From contig JAUIEW010000016.1 of NCBI GenBank assembly GCA_030429365.1, forward strand, positions 1 to 38,375: a stretch of 38,375 nucleotides of DNA, in the 5' to 3' direction. A model generated the notes under the pieces. It saw nothing but the letters and a program-made list of their open reading frames with translations, searched no databases and was not told the origin of the DNA. The first letter of the stretch is position 1. Each line of letters starts with the position of its first letter. Shown here one piece after another: positions 1-8,730 of the stretch. The DNA is from Phycisphaerae bacterium. Lineage in GTDB: Bacteria; Planctomycetota; Phycisphaerae; UBA1845. The position numbers and the translations under genes are program-made.

Positions 1-9
1 GAACATCAT
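1..9 (-). CDS. Possible start of a leftward gene cut by the window edge
   Basis: On the minus strand a GGAGG sequence (bases 17-21) lies 7 bases before an ATG at 9-7, and a second ATG sits at 16-14. That is an ideal Shine-Dalgarno spacing for a gene running off the left edge. Only three codons are visible, so nothing can be said about the product. The stretch from 10 to 167 shows no other gene that I can support. Confidence 0.25.
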
Positions 10-167
10 CGTGCATCCTCCCAGCCACCACCGCCCAAGGGTTTGACGCCCCAAACGGCGAACTGTCCTTAAATGTCGTCGTCAAAACACAACCCATACA
101 CCACCAATACATCCCAACGAATGGGATATCATCGGCTGACCTGCGTCAGATTATCCAACCCGGCAGA

Positions 168-2396
168 TTATCGGAACCCCAGTTCCTTGCGAAGGCTCTC
201 CGCGTCGGTCACCGGTCGCTTGCACACCTTGTTTTCGCAGACAAAAGCTGCGGCCTTACCGTCCACCGGCTTCTTGCCCTTGAGCAGTGCAAACTGATCC
301 TCAGCCAGCGCGGGTCGGCCCGCTCCGGGGTCACCGGCCAAGAGTAGGATTTTATTGGGAAGGAAGCCAGCGTAAACCGCACATACCATCGCGTCGGTCG
401 AAGCCTCCGCCCCGTCACCGGCGATCACAATCTCCTTGACACGATCGTGGTACATGTCCGCGGCGCAAAGCAGGCGTTCAAACTGCGACGGAGAATTCTC
501 GACCGTCGACTTGAACGCTTTGAATATCGATTCGGCGTGGGCCCGATAGTCGCTTCGATCGAGCATCACCCCCAAGCGCACCAGGTTCATTGCGTGCACC
601 GAATTGCCCGAAGGGATGGCGCCGTCGCGCGGATTCTTCGACCGTGCGATCAGCTTTTCGGCATCGTCGGCTGTGAAGAAAAACCCACCGCCCGCAGAAT
701 CCAGGTAGTGCGTGATGGTGATGTCGGTCAGTGCCTGCGCCTCCGTCAGCCAGCGGGGATCGAACGTGGCTTCGTAGAGATTCAGCAGCCCCTCGATCAT
801 GAACGCATAGTCGCTGAGGTACCCAGTTAGCCGCGATTCACCGTTGCGATGCGTCCGCAGCAGTCGCCCATCTTTTCGCATCTTCGTCAGAACGAAGTCA
901 GCCGCCTTTGCAGCGGCTTGCGCGTATTGCGGATCGTCCAGCACCCGGGCCCCCTTCGCGAGGCTGGCGATCATCAAACCATTCCACCCCGTCAGGATTT
1001 TGTCGTCCAACCCGGGATGAACACGCTTCTCGCGCTCGACGAACAGTTCCTTGCGACACTGGGCCATCTGTTTTTCAAATTCAGCCGGCTCGATGCCCTT
1101 GGATTTGGCGAAGTCGTCGGCTGGCGTCTTGATGCGCAGGATGTTTTTCGCGCCAGCCGGTGCGTGTCCGCGCGACTCGAACCAGTTGCCGCCGTCGGTG
1201 ACGTCATAGAATTCGCAGAACAGCGCCCCACGCTCGTCACCGAGGACGGATTTGATTTGCTCGACTTTCCAGATGTAGAACGCGCCTTCCAATCCTTCGC
1301 TGTCGGCATCGCGCGTGGAATAGAACCCGCCCTCTTTGGATTGGAGGTCGTCGATCACGTACGCGAAGATGTCGCGGGCGACGGCTTCGAAGCGCGGATT
1401 GCCCGTCACCTGAAACGCATCAAGGTAAATTGCCGACACGAGCGCCTGGTCGTAGAGCATTTTTTCAAAGTGCGGCACCAACCACTCGGGATCGGTGCTG
1501 TAGCGACAGATGCCGCCACCAAGATGATCGTAGATCCCCCCGTCGGCCATGTTCTGCAAGGTGACGTTGACCGCATCGAGCAACGCATCATCGTTGGTGT
1601 GGCGATACGTACGCAGCATCAGCTCCATCGACATGCTGGGGGGAAACTTATTCCCGTCGCTACGAAACCCGCCCTTTTGACGGTCGAAGTAGCGGGCCAA
1701 CAACGTCGCGGCTTCGGTCACCTGCTCTTTGGATATGACGTCTTTGTCGGGCGTATCGCCCTTCGCCCATTCATCGAGGATGCCGCGAATCTGCACGCTC
1801 TGTTCGGCGATTCGGTCGCGCTCCGTGGTCCACAGATTGTGAATCTGCCCGCATAGCTGCATGAAATGCGTTTTGGGGAAATACGTCCCCGCGTAGATCG
1901 GTTCGCGATCGCTGGTCAGAAACACCGACATGGGCCAACCACCCTGCCCGCGATTCATCAACTGCGTGATGTGCATGTAGATTTCGTCGACGTCGGGCCG
2001 CTCTTCGCGATCGACCTTGACGCACACGAACCGCTCGTTGACGAAGTCGGCCACCTCTTCACTTTCGAACGTTTCGTGCTCCATCACGTGGCACCAGTGG
2101 CACGCCGAGTAACCAATGCTCAGGAAGATGGGTTTGTCTTCGCGCTTGGCTTTGGCAAACGCCTCTTCGCCCCATTCGTACCAATCGACCGGGTTGTGGG
2201 CGTGTTGCAGCAGATACGGGCTCGTTGCGTGGATTAGCCGATTGGTGTGGGCGTGCGTTTGTGCTTCCTGCATATCTTTGACGTCTCCTCCCGCCGGTGA
2301 TTCTTCTGCAACAACCGCTAATGAACTCATGCAAAGCGCGCAAATCCATGCACCGAGCAACGCACTCACGCGATTCTTGGTTAGTTTGTGTGTCAT
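168..2396 (-). CDS. DUF255 / thioredoxin-like protein (YyaL/SPATA20 family) with signal peptide
   Basis: A protein of 742 residues in the family of bacterial YyaL and animal SPATA20. An N-terminal thioredoxin-like domain (DUF255) is followed by a long six-hairpin, glycosidase-like helical domain. The CHWC motif lies near residues 99-102 in a [11 protein letters not shown] context, and the downstream blocks [22 protein letters not shown] and [12 protein letters not shown] are hallmarks of the family; full length fits. The molecular activity of the family is not established. The first 30 or so residues are hydrophobic and end in a plausible signal-peptidase site (AVVA before EESPA), which suggests export; many relatives lack this. 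The ATG at 2396 is preferred over an in-frame TTG at 2402. It lies 19 bases behind the ACT-domain gene, so the two may be co-transcribed. Confidence 0.9.
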   Translation of the reverse strand: MTHKLTKNRVSALLGAWICALCMSSLAVVAEESPAGGDVKDMQEAQTHAHTNRLIHATSPYLLQHAHNPVDWYEWGEEAFAKAKREDKPIFLSIGYSACHWCHVMEHETFESEEVADFVNERFVCVKVDREERPDVDEIYMHITQLMNRGQGGWPMSVFLTSDREPIYAGTYFPKTHFMQLCGQIHNLWTTERDRIAEQSVQIRGILDEWAKGDTPDKDVISKEQVTEAATLLARYFDRQKGGFRSDGNKFPPSMSMELMLRTYRHTNDDALLDAVNVTLQNMADGGIYDHLGGGICRYSTDPEWLVPHFEKMLYDQALVSAIYLDAFQVTGNPRFEAVARDIFAYVIDDLQSKEGGFYSTRDADSEGLEGAFYIWKVEQIKSVLGDERGALFCEFYDVTDGGNWFESRGHAPAGAKNILRIKTPADDFAKSKGIEPAEFEKQMAQCRKELFVEREKRVHPGLDDKILTGWNGLMIASLAKGARVLDDPQYAQAAAKAADFVLTKMRKDGRLLRTHRNGESRLTGYLSDYAFMIEGLLNLYEATFDPRWLTEAQALTDITITHYLDSAGGGFFFTADDAEKLIARSKNPRDGAIPSGNSVHAMNLVRLGVMLDRSDYRAHAESIFKAFKSTVENSPSQFERLLCAADMYHDRVKEIVIAGDGAEASTDAMVCAVYAGFLPNKILLLAGDPGAGRPALAEDQFALLKGKKPVDGKAAAFVCENKVCKRPVTDAESLRKELGFR

Positions 2397-2415
2397 GGCC
2401 AAGTCGTTTCGTTGA

Positions 2416-2892
2416 CTAACGTTTCACCGCGCCCGACGCCCGTTGCTTGTTGCGCAGATTGCTCTTGATGTCTTTCGACGATGCCCGTTTGGATTCGAGC
2501 ACTTTGATGGCTTTGGCCATGTTTTGCACCTTGAATATACCGATGGCCTTTCCGCCGGCTGCCCCGGTCGTGGAGTACAGGTAGGAAATCGGCACGCGGT
2601 TGGCTGACAACTTCTCGCACACGTCTGCGAGCATGCCGGGTTTGTTGGGCATGGTCACCCCCAGAACCTTGGCCTCGGTCATGGACAGGTTCAAATTCGT
2701 GATCACCGCCCGCGCCTTGTCCGGATTGCGGGCAACGATTCGCAGCACCCCGTGCTCGCTCGCGTCCATCATGGTGAGTGCCACGATGTTGATCTTCGCG
2801 GTGGCCAACGCCCGACACATGCGTCCCAGCGTGTCGGGTTTGTTACCGAGAAATACGGAGAACTGAGTGAGTGTATCGATCATCGCAACCAT
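2416..2892 (-). CDS. Tandem ACT-domain protein
   Basis: A 158-residue protein made of two ACT domains. The first (about residues 5-70) has the beta-alpha pattern around [27 protein letters not shown] and the second (about 75-135) around [26 protein letters not shown], each with the Gly/Pro turn and following helix typical of ACT folds. A basic tail ([17 protein letters not shown]) follows. ACT domains bind amino acids or similar small ligands and regulate enzymes; no catalytic domain is attached, so this is likely a stand-alone ligand-binding regulator whose ligand and partner are unknown. It is upstream of the thioredoxin-like gene by 19 bases. The ATG at 2892 and another three codons downstream are both possible starts. 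Confidence 0.85.
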   Translation of the reverse strand: MVAMIDTLTQFSVFLGNKPDTLGRMCRALATAKINIVALTMMDASEHGVLRIVARNPDKARAVITNLNLSMTEAKVLGVTMPNKPGMLADVCEKLSANRVPISYLYSTTGAAGGKAIGIFKVQNMAKAIKVLESKRASSKDIKSNLRNKQRASGAVKR

Positions 2893-3064
2893 CCATCAAA
2901 GAGACATGTTCGGGAAACGCACGAATGGACGTTTCGCAAGTGCATCGGCGCACAACTGGAGTTTCGCATTCTGCAAATGTGTTTCTGAAGTCTATCGCCA
3001 CCACGCAATCGCGACAAACCCACCCTCGTCACATCGCCATGCCGCCAGTCGACACAACAAAAAA

Positions 3065-3094
3065 CACCCGCAGAAGGATGTTCCTCTGCGGGTG
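3065..3094 (-). terminator. Intrinsic terminator of the cohesin-like gene
   Basis: A perfect 10-bp stem, CACCCGCAGA (3065-3074) against TCTGCGGGTG (3085-3094). On the minus strand it is followed directly by TTTTTTG. It lies about 55 bases beyond the stop codon of the 3150-4265 gene and before the ACT gene on the same strand, so it separates the two transcription units. Confidence 0.85.
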
Positions 3095-3149
3095 CCGAAT
3101 AGGTGATCAAGTTGTGCGCCGAACCGCGGCTGCGATTGACTCCGAGCGA

Positions 3150-4265
3150 TTAGATTCGCCGACGGTATCTGTTCGGACGCGTCACGCCCCACATCATCGC
3201 CAATCCCGAAAGGATCGACATCGTGGTACTCGTCATGCCAACCGCACAGAAGCCTCCCCCGGTGTTGCCCGAATTGTTGGACCCACCGGAATCGTCACCG
3301 CCGTTATTTCCCTGGCCGGAATCATCCTGCCCGCCGCTTCCGTCGTCAGCGCCACCGTCGTTGTTTCCACCGTCATCGGATCCGCCATCATCACCGGTTC
3401 CATCGGAGTCATCCATGCCAGTACCGCCATCGGTTCCGCCATCCATGCCTCCGTCATCGCCGCTTCCATCATCCATTCCGCCATCGTCGGTACCGGTGTC
3501 GCCGCCATCATCCGTTCCACCGTCGCCGGTGCCGTCGTCAGTTCCACCATCGTCGGTCCCGCCGTCGTCTGTTCCGCCGTCATCGGTCCCTCCGCCGGTG
3601 CCGCCACCACCGCCACCACCGCCTCCTGTCGAAGCAGCGGTAACCGTGACCGTCAATGGCAACGCATCCGAACCGTCGTTTCGTCCGGCGAATCCAGTGC
3701 CGATGCTGTACTCATTGTAGGCGTCAGGAATATTTGCAAATGAAAGCGTCTGACCCGAAGCGCCAGCCATATCGGGCGCCAGCAAGCTTGCGTTTCGGAA
3801 GATATAAAACTCGTGAACGCCCTCGGCATCGGCACGCAACTCAAACGATCCGAGAACGAGGTCCGTCACAGCCCCATTGATCGAGCTTGCTGGACCGCTC
3901 GCGAACCCCGCGACATAGGACATGTTTCCTCCCACTGTCCCCATCACGCCTCCATCCGAAAAGCCGTTGGCGGGTGTGTTCGCGGTGAGGAATAAGGCAT
4001 CGTTTTCGACGCGATCAGGGGTGGCAGTTGTGCCGTTGTGGTTCTGGGCTGCGCCAGTCAAAGAAAACGCGTATCCACCCAGTCCGAAGTTAGAGGCCTC
4101 ATCGGCGTCCTGCGTCCAGAGCACATTGACCAGCACCGAATCGCCAACTTGAACCGTCGCATTAACCGGATCCCCGGACGCAAACTCGATGGAAAGTTCG
4201 GATGCTCGCGCGGTTGCCGCAAAACTCAATCCAATAACGGTCAGAATCCTGAATAGTTTTTGCAC
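3150..4265 (-). CDS. Secreted cohesin-like protein with Asp/Gly repeat and C-terminal sorting tail
   Basis: A 371-residue protein. A signal peptide (about 1-22, cleavage after ATARA) leads into a beta-rich domain of about 190 residues resembling the cohesin-like/PEP-CTERM-associated domains of planctomycetes (LSIEFASGDPVNATVQVGDSVLVNV, later FSLTGAAQN and LVLGSFELRADAEG). Residues 213-335 are an acidic low-complexity run built on GGTDD-type units. The end is tripartite: GGGFCAVGM with a single Cys (340), a hydrophobic segment (SILSGLAMMWGV), and a basic tail RPNRYRRRI. This resembles MYXO-CTERM/PEP-CTERM-class sorting signals, so the protein is probably held at the surface or outer membrane after processing; that is inference. 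The start is GTG with GGAGG nine bases upstream. It has its own terminator and is divergent from the 4674 gene. Confidence 0.75.
   Translation of the reverse strand: MQKLFRILTVIGLSFAATARASELSIEFASGDPVNATVQVGDSVLVNVLWTQDADEASNFGLGGYAFSLTGAAQNHNGTTATPDRVENDALFLTANTPANGFSDGGVMGTVGGNMSYVAGFASGPASSINGAVTDLVLGSFELRADAEGVHEFYIFRNASLLAPDMAGASGQTLSFANIPDAYNEYSIGTGFAGRNDGSDALPLTVTVTAASTGGGGGGGGGTGGGTDDGGTDDGGTDDGGTDDGTGDGGTDDGGDTGTDDGGMDDGSGDDGGMDGGTDGGTGMDDSDGTGDDGGSDDGGNNDGGADDGSGGQDDSGQGNNGGDDSGGSNNSGNTGGGFCAVGMTSTTMSILSGLAMMWGVTRPNRYRRRI
3261..3629 (-). repeat. Tandem repeat encoding GGTDD-type units
   Basis: Within the 3150-4265 gene the DNA repeats with a period near 15 bases and encodes GGTDDGG-like units that decay into D/G/N/S-rich sequence towards the C terminus. 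Such runs are slippage-prone and may vary in length between strains. The acidic Asp-Gly pattern could bind calcium or act as an extended spacer; neither is shown by the sequence alone. Confidence 0.8.
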
Positions 4266-4673
4266 GGAAAGATGCCTCCAGAATATGAAACCTTCAACTG
4301 AAAGTTTCCAATACGTATTTCGCTACAACTCTTTCCCAATCTATCGACAGGCGTCTCGCCCGGGTTGTACTGGATACGACACCGAATTGATCGGCGATCG
4401 TCGATCATCGAGCACCCCCATTATCGGAACCCACACTCTATAATAGCGCGACAAAGTCGACATTTCTGCCCAAGAAGCATTAACCCTCACCGCGACATAA
4501 ATGTCGGTGGAATCGTCAAAATCGTACAAATCTTCCGCTTTGATAAGCTTGAGAATTCCTATTCTCCGCACCAGCACATGGCAAAACCTGACGTATATTC
4601 TCAATTCGGGGGACTGGCAGCCGATCAACCTGTAACCGTCGCCGAGCCGAAAATGGCCAAATGACGATCACGA
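4266..4673. other. Divergent intergenic region (408 bases) with candidate promoter and small hairpins
   Basis: No convincing gene lies here. The minus-strand Shine-Dalgarno (GGAGG) of the cohesin-like gene is at its left end. A perfect TATAAT at 4439-4444 (plus strand) is a candidate -10 box for the downstream membrane protein, but I see no good -35 box. Two short hairpins are present: CGACAT/ATGTCG (4493-4506) and GAGAAT/ATTCTC (4551-4566). Both lie in what would be the leader of a transcript from 4451 or so. I do not recognise a riboswitch. Confidence 0.4.
4439..4444 (+). promoter_or_regulatory. Candidate -10 box (TATAAT) upstream of the spermidine-synthase-like gene
   Basis: An exact TATAAT in otherwise balanced sequence, 230 bases before the predicted start codon at 4674. 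There is no recognisable TTGACA-like box 16-18 bases upstream, so this is a weak call. Confidence 0.3.
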
Positions 4674-7013
4674 GTGCGCCGCAGGCGAGATCACCTCTTC
4701 AGTTTGAAGCACACGGTCACCCTGTTATGCTTAGCTGGCGTCCGGACAATTCGCGAATCAAAAACCCAAAGGGAGTTTTGCCCAAAAGTGCTTGGCCTCT
4801 ATGCATTGACCATCTTCTGTAGCGCGTACCTCCTCTTTCTGGTCCAACCGATGGTCGGCAAGATGGTGCTTCCTTATCTGGGCGGCACGCCAGCCGTCTG
4901 GAATACTTGCATGGTCTTCTTCCAGGCGCTCTTGCTCGCTGGATACGCCTATGTGCACGGCTCGGTCAAGTGGTTTGGCGTACGCAAGCAAGCCACTTTC
5001 CATCTACTGCTGATGCTAGCGCCACTTCTTGTCTTGCCCATCACCATCAACACCCAATCGGTTCCCACCGACATCGATAACCCGATTGGCTGGCTGCTGC
5101 TTCGATTGCTATTGGGTGTGGGCCTCCCGTTCTTTGTCATTTCAACAAGCGCTCCGCTCCTGCAAATGTGGTTTGCAGAAACCGATCACCGCTCAGCCAA
5201 AGATCCATATTTTCTATACGCAGCCAGCAACTTCGGGAGCATGATCGCCCTGTTGGGCTATCCCATCTTCGTCGAACCTGCGTTCGCCCTCGATGATCAG
5301 CGGATTCTTTGGAAGTATGGTTATATGTTGCTGGTCGCTCTCGCGATTGGATGCGCCGTCATCATGTGGCGCTCGCGCCCGGCACAGACGCTGGAACCCA
5401 ACGCAGTTGCGCCCGACAACGAAGAACCAAAACGAGTCAGCGAGCCCCTTACGGCGTGGCGACAGATTCGGTGGGTGCTCCTGGCGTTTGTCCCATCAAG
5501 CCTGATGCTGGGCGTGACCACGCACGTCACCACTGAAATCGCGCCGGTCCCGTTATTGTGGGTGGTGCCCTTGGCGCTCTACTTGTTTACGTTCGTCCTG
5601 GTGTTTGCCAAAACGCAAATCCCCCCGCATCGATTCGTCCTAAAGATCCTGCCGATTTTCATCGTGCCCACTGCCCTGATGACGGTCAGAAACGAAGCGG
5701 TGCTGGGTCTGATCCCGCTTCCTTTGCATCTTGCCACGTTTTTTCTAGTCGCGATGGCGTGCCACGGCGAGATGGCCGCCGACCGACCAACAACGGACCA
5801 CCTCACCAAGTTTTATTTGCTCATGTCTGTCGGCGGCGTCCTGGGCGGGTTGGCCAATTCGGTCGTTGCGCCGCTGCTGTTCAATACGCTGGTTGAGTAC
5901 CCGTTGGTCATGGTCATTGCATGCTTTGCTCTCGCCACCAAACCCAAGCCCGCAACAATCGACAAGCGCGTTGCTTACGACGTCGGGTACGCTGTCGTGT
6001 TCGGCGTTATCGTTGCGGCCATGCTGATCTATATGCTCAAGAACAACACGGAAAATGCCCGGAGCTTCAACCCCATCGCCGTCCTCATCCCCGCGGCATT
6101 GTGCTGGGCTTGCACGAGACGTCCCATTCGCTATGCCTTCATGGTTGCCTCGATGGTCGCTGTGTCGCTGATCTGCTACGAATTGAAGACCGATCGCGCG
6201 CTTTACATGGGTCGCAACTTCTACGGCACCAAGCGGGTCGTCATCGATGCAGACGAATCCGTGCACACATTTATCCACGGTGCGACGATCCACGGTATCC
6301 AGGCGCTCGCTGATCCATTGTCCCGCGTGCCCCGAACATATTTCCATCCGGATGGCCCTGTGGGCGATGCCTTTAAGTTGATCAACCGTAGCGCCGGCGC
6401 CAAAGAAATTGGCATCATCGGACTCGGCGTCGGGTCGATGGCCAGTCCCATCTATGCGAAAGAGCATGGAAGCTTCACGTTCTACGAAATTGATCCAGCC
6501 GTCGCCCGCATCGCTAAGAATCCAGAGTACTTCACGTTCCTTCAAGACTGTCCCGCGCAAACCAAGGTCGTGCTTGGTGATGGCCGACTCACCTTGGCCA
6601 ACGCGCCAGATAGTCATTACGACGCCATCTTTCTAGATGCCTTCAGTTCCGACGCCGTTCCCACGCACCTGCTCACCCGAGAGGCCATCCAACTTTACGA
6701 ATCAAAGCTCACCGATGGTGGGATACTGGTGTTCAACATGAGTAACCGGTACCTGGACCTCGCTCCCTTGTTGGCAACCCTCGCGCATGACACGGGGTTC
6801 GAATGCGTTAAGAGGGAAGACAACGTGCCACCGGAAGTCCAGGTGAAGACCGGAAGACTTTCGTCCCGATTCATGATCATGTCGCAAGACAAAAATACCA
6901 TTCGCCTCCTGAAGGCGTTCGGAAAATGGGAAGACGGCAATGTCGACGAGGACCACCGAATCTGGACCGACAAGTACACGAACGTGTTTCAACTTCTGAA
7001 CTGGGGAAGCTGA
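4674..7013 (+). CDS. Membrane-bound spermidine synthase-like fusion protein
   Basis: A 779-residue protein with two parts. Residues 39-510 are polytopic membrane sequence starting LGLYALTIFCSAYLLFLVQP, followed by MVGKMVLPYLGGTPAVWNT, a signature of the fused spermidine synthase family. Residues 560-740 are a spermidine-synthase-type Rossmann domain: GIIGLGVGS (580-588), the acidic cofactor residue in FYEIDP (603-608), GDGR (635-638), and LDAFSSDAVP (654-663). The family is usually annotated as spermidine synthase, but the membrane-fused members are poorly characterised and the substrate may not be putrescine. The GTG at 4674 is the first start after an in-frame stop; residues 1-38 look unlike the family, and a GTG at 4788 would begin directly at the first membrane helix. 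It precedes the surface-modification run by 169 bases. Confidence 0.8.
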   Translation: MRRRRDHLFSLKHTVTLLCLAGVRTIRESKTQREFCPKVLGLYALTIFCSAYLLFLVQPMVGKMVLPYLGGTPAVWNTCMVFFQALLLAGYAYVHGSVKWFGVRKQATFHLLLMLAPLLVLPITINTQSVPTDIDNPIGWLLLRLLLGVGLPFFVISTSAPLLQMWFAETDHRSAKDPYFLYAASNFGSMIALLGYPIFVEPAFALDDQRILWKYGYMLLVALAIGCAVIMWRSRPAQTLEPNAVAPDNEEPKRVSEPLTAWRQIRWVLLAFVPSSLMLGVTTHVTTEIAPVPLLWVVPLALYLFTFVLVFAKTQIPPHRFVLKILPIFIVPTALMTVRNEAVLGLIPLPLHLATFFLVAMACHGEMAADRPTTDHLTKFYLLMSVGGVLGGLANSVVAPLLFNTLVEYPLVMVIACFALATKPKPATIDKRVAYDVGYAVVFGVIVAAMLIYMLKNNTENARSFNPIAVLIPAALCWACTRRPIRYAFMVASMVAVSLICYELKTDRALYMGRNFYGTKRVVIDADESVHTFIHGATIHGIQALADPLSRVPRTYFHPDGPVGDAFKLINRSAGAKEIGIIGLGVGSMASPIYAKEHGSFTFYEIDPAVARIAKNPEYFTFLQDCPAQTKVVLGDGRLTLANAPDSHYDAIFLDAFSSDAVPTHLLTREAIQLYESKLTDGGILVFNMSNRYLDLAPLLATLAHDTGFECVKREDNVPPEVQVKTGRLSSRFMIMSQDKNTIRLLKAFGKWEDGNVDEDHRIWTDKYTNVFQLLNWGS

Positions 7014-7182
7014 TCCTGTGACAAACGCCAATTTCAGATCACGCCAAAAGCACTTGCAAACCATCGGAGAGGGCGATAATCCAGTGGTCGCGATCATCGA
7101 TTAGCCACAAACTTGGAACCACCGAACCGACCCGCTCCCATTCACGTAGCAACAGGAAGAGTACCGAGAGTGCCCGTTTGCC

Positions 7183-8724
7183 ATGAGCAAGAAATCCAAT
7201 CGAATTCCACTCGCGTTGATCGTTTGTTCCGTTGTGATGTTGGCCCACTCCAGCGGCTGTCGCAACGAAGACAACGCCAAACCAAAGGTCAATCAGCCCG
7301 CACTCAAAAACGCCCCGAACATCGAACATGTTGTCATCATTTCGATCGACACGCTGCGAGCTGACCATCTCGGTTGTTATGGACACCCTTTCGTCAAGTC
7401 GCCCAACATCGACGCCTTCGCCAAAGAGTCGGTCCTCTTCACCAATCACATCAATGCCGCACCGACAACCTTGGCATCACACACGTCGCTGATGACCGGA
7501 ACGTATCCGCACACCCACGGCGCTCCCAAGAACGGCTTCGTCCTCGGCGACGAAAACGAAATGCTAGCCGAGGTATTGGCCAAGGATGGTTTCGATTGCG
7601 CGGGCATCATCGGCGCGTTCCCCCTCGATCCCGTGTTCAATTTCGATCAGGGTTTCTCCCACTACGACGCGACGTTTACGATTTCGCACGAGCAAGGCGT
7701 GGTTGATCAGCACCAACGCCTGGCGGCAGAAGTCACGGATGCAGCCGTCCGCTGGCTCGACAAACGCACGAAGAAAAAGAACGCCGAACGCGATCGAATG
7801 TTCATGTTCGTCCACTACTTCGATGTGCATTGGCCTTACGAAGCGCCGTTCAAGTACCGTCGACTCTACGGCGAGAGCGGATCGCGCAAGAAAGGGACGA
7901 TGAAAAACATCGAGACGGCTCGCAAGATGCTCCTCGAAGGCGAGAACAATCCCGAATTACTTGAGAAGGCGTTGGAATACGGCAAGGCACTGGACAACGA
8001 GTATTCCGCGGAGATCACCTATTGCGACGAGCATGTGGGCCGATTTTTCGACGAATTAAAGAAGCGTGGCATCTACGACAAATCGCTCATCATCCTGACG
8101 TCCGACCATGGCGAAACCATGCACGAGCACCAGGCATACTTCAGTCATGGCACAACGGTTTACGATTCCGAAGTCCACACGCCGCTGATCGTCCGCTTCC
8201 CCGGCAAAGCCCACGCGGGCAAACGCGTCACGAGCGTCGTCTCCAATGTCGATGTCGTCCCGACGATACTCCATCTGCTGAATCTACCGGGAACAAAGCG
8301 CATGGAGGGTCAGAGCTTCGCAAAGATCGTCGACGGGCCGCTAGCTGAACGGGATCCGGTCTTTTCAGAAGCGACCAAACCGTGGTGGGATCCACGCTTC
8401 CACGACAAATCGGAATGGGTGAATCAAAAAAAGTTCCAATGCGTGCGCTCCGAAACATTCAAATACGTCGCCCGCGACCCCGATCAGGTGTACGGCTTCT
8501 ACGATTTGAGCACCGATCGTGACGAGCAGAAAAACCTGATCGATTCTACCGATACGAAGCACACCCAACTCATCGCTGACCTGAAGAAGCGATTGGCCAA
8601 CTGGCGAGAGCAGGCCAATCCGATCCCGGCGTTTGAAGACAAGTCGCCCGAAACGCTTCGCAAAATGCACCACCTTGGCTACGCCGGACCAGCCGACGAA
8701 CCTGTCGACGCCACCACGAATTGA
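7183..8724 (+). CDS. Sulfatase-fold (alkaline phosphatase superfamily) lipoprotein with Thr at the nucleophile site
   Basis: A 513-residue protein. A hydrophobic signal (8-22) ends in AHSSGC, so Cys26 is a likely lipidation site, though the lipobox is imperfect. The hydrolase domain starts at HVVIISIDTLRADHLGCYG, with metal ligand Asp56, and has the second metal site in LTSDHGETMHEHQ and FSHG. The Cys/Ser-x-Pro-Ser-Arg formylglycine motif of true sulfatases is replaced by T-L-A-S-H (96-100) before the conserved TSLMTG. Formylglycine cannot be made from Thr; Thr is the nucleophile in phosphoglycerol and phosphoethanolamine transferases of this superfamily. A phospho-transfer or phosphodiesterase role is therefore at least as likely as sulfate-ester hydrolysis. 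First gene of a tight run: the next ATG follows 6 bases after the stop. Confidence 0.85.
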   Translation: MSKKSNRIPLALIVCSVVMLAHSSGCRNEDNAKPKVNQPALKNAPNIEHVVIISIDTLRADHLGCYGHPFVKSPNIDAFAKESVLFTNHINAAPTTLASHTSLMTGTYPHTHGAPKNGFVLGDENEMLAEVLAKDGFDCAGIIGAFPLDPVFNFDQGFSHYDATFTISHEQGVVDQHQRLAAEVTDAAVRWLDKRTKKKNAERDRMFMFVHYFDVHWPYEAPFKYRRLYGESGSRKKGTMKNIETARKMLLEGENNPELLEKALEYGKALDNEYSAEITYCDEHVGRFFDELKKRGIYDKSLIILTSDHGETMHEHQAYFSHGTTVYDSEVHTPLIVRFPGKAHAGKRVTSVVSNVDVVPTILHLLNLPGTKRMEGQSFAKIVDGPLAERDPVFSEATKPWWDPRFHDKSEWVNQKKFQCVRSETFKYVARDPDQVYGFYDLSTDRDEQKNLIDSTDTKHTQLIADLKKRLANWREQANPIPAFEDKSPETLRKMHHLGYAGPADEPVDATTN

Positions 8725-8730
8725 TCGGCG

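Noticed and set aside
3261-3629. Possible CRISPR array (regular short repeats)
   Set aside because: The periodicity is that of an in-frame coding tandem repeat without distinct spacers.
3223-3720. Plus-strand Pro/Ser-rich frame
   Set aside because: It is the reverse reading of the Asp/Gly tandem repeat of the cohesin-like gene.
6795-6812. GGTTCGAAT, another T-loop-like sequence
   Set aside because: It lies inside the spermidine-synthase-like coding sequence and has no cloverleaf around it.
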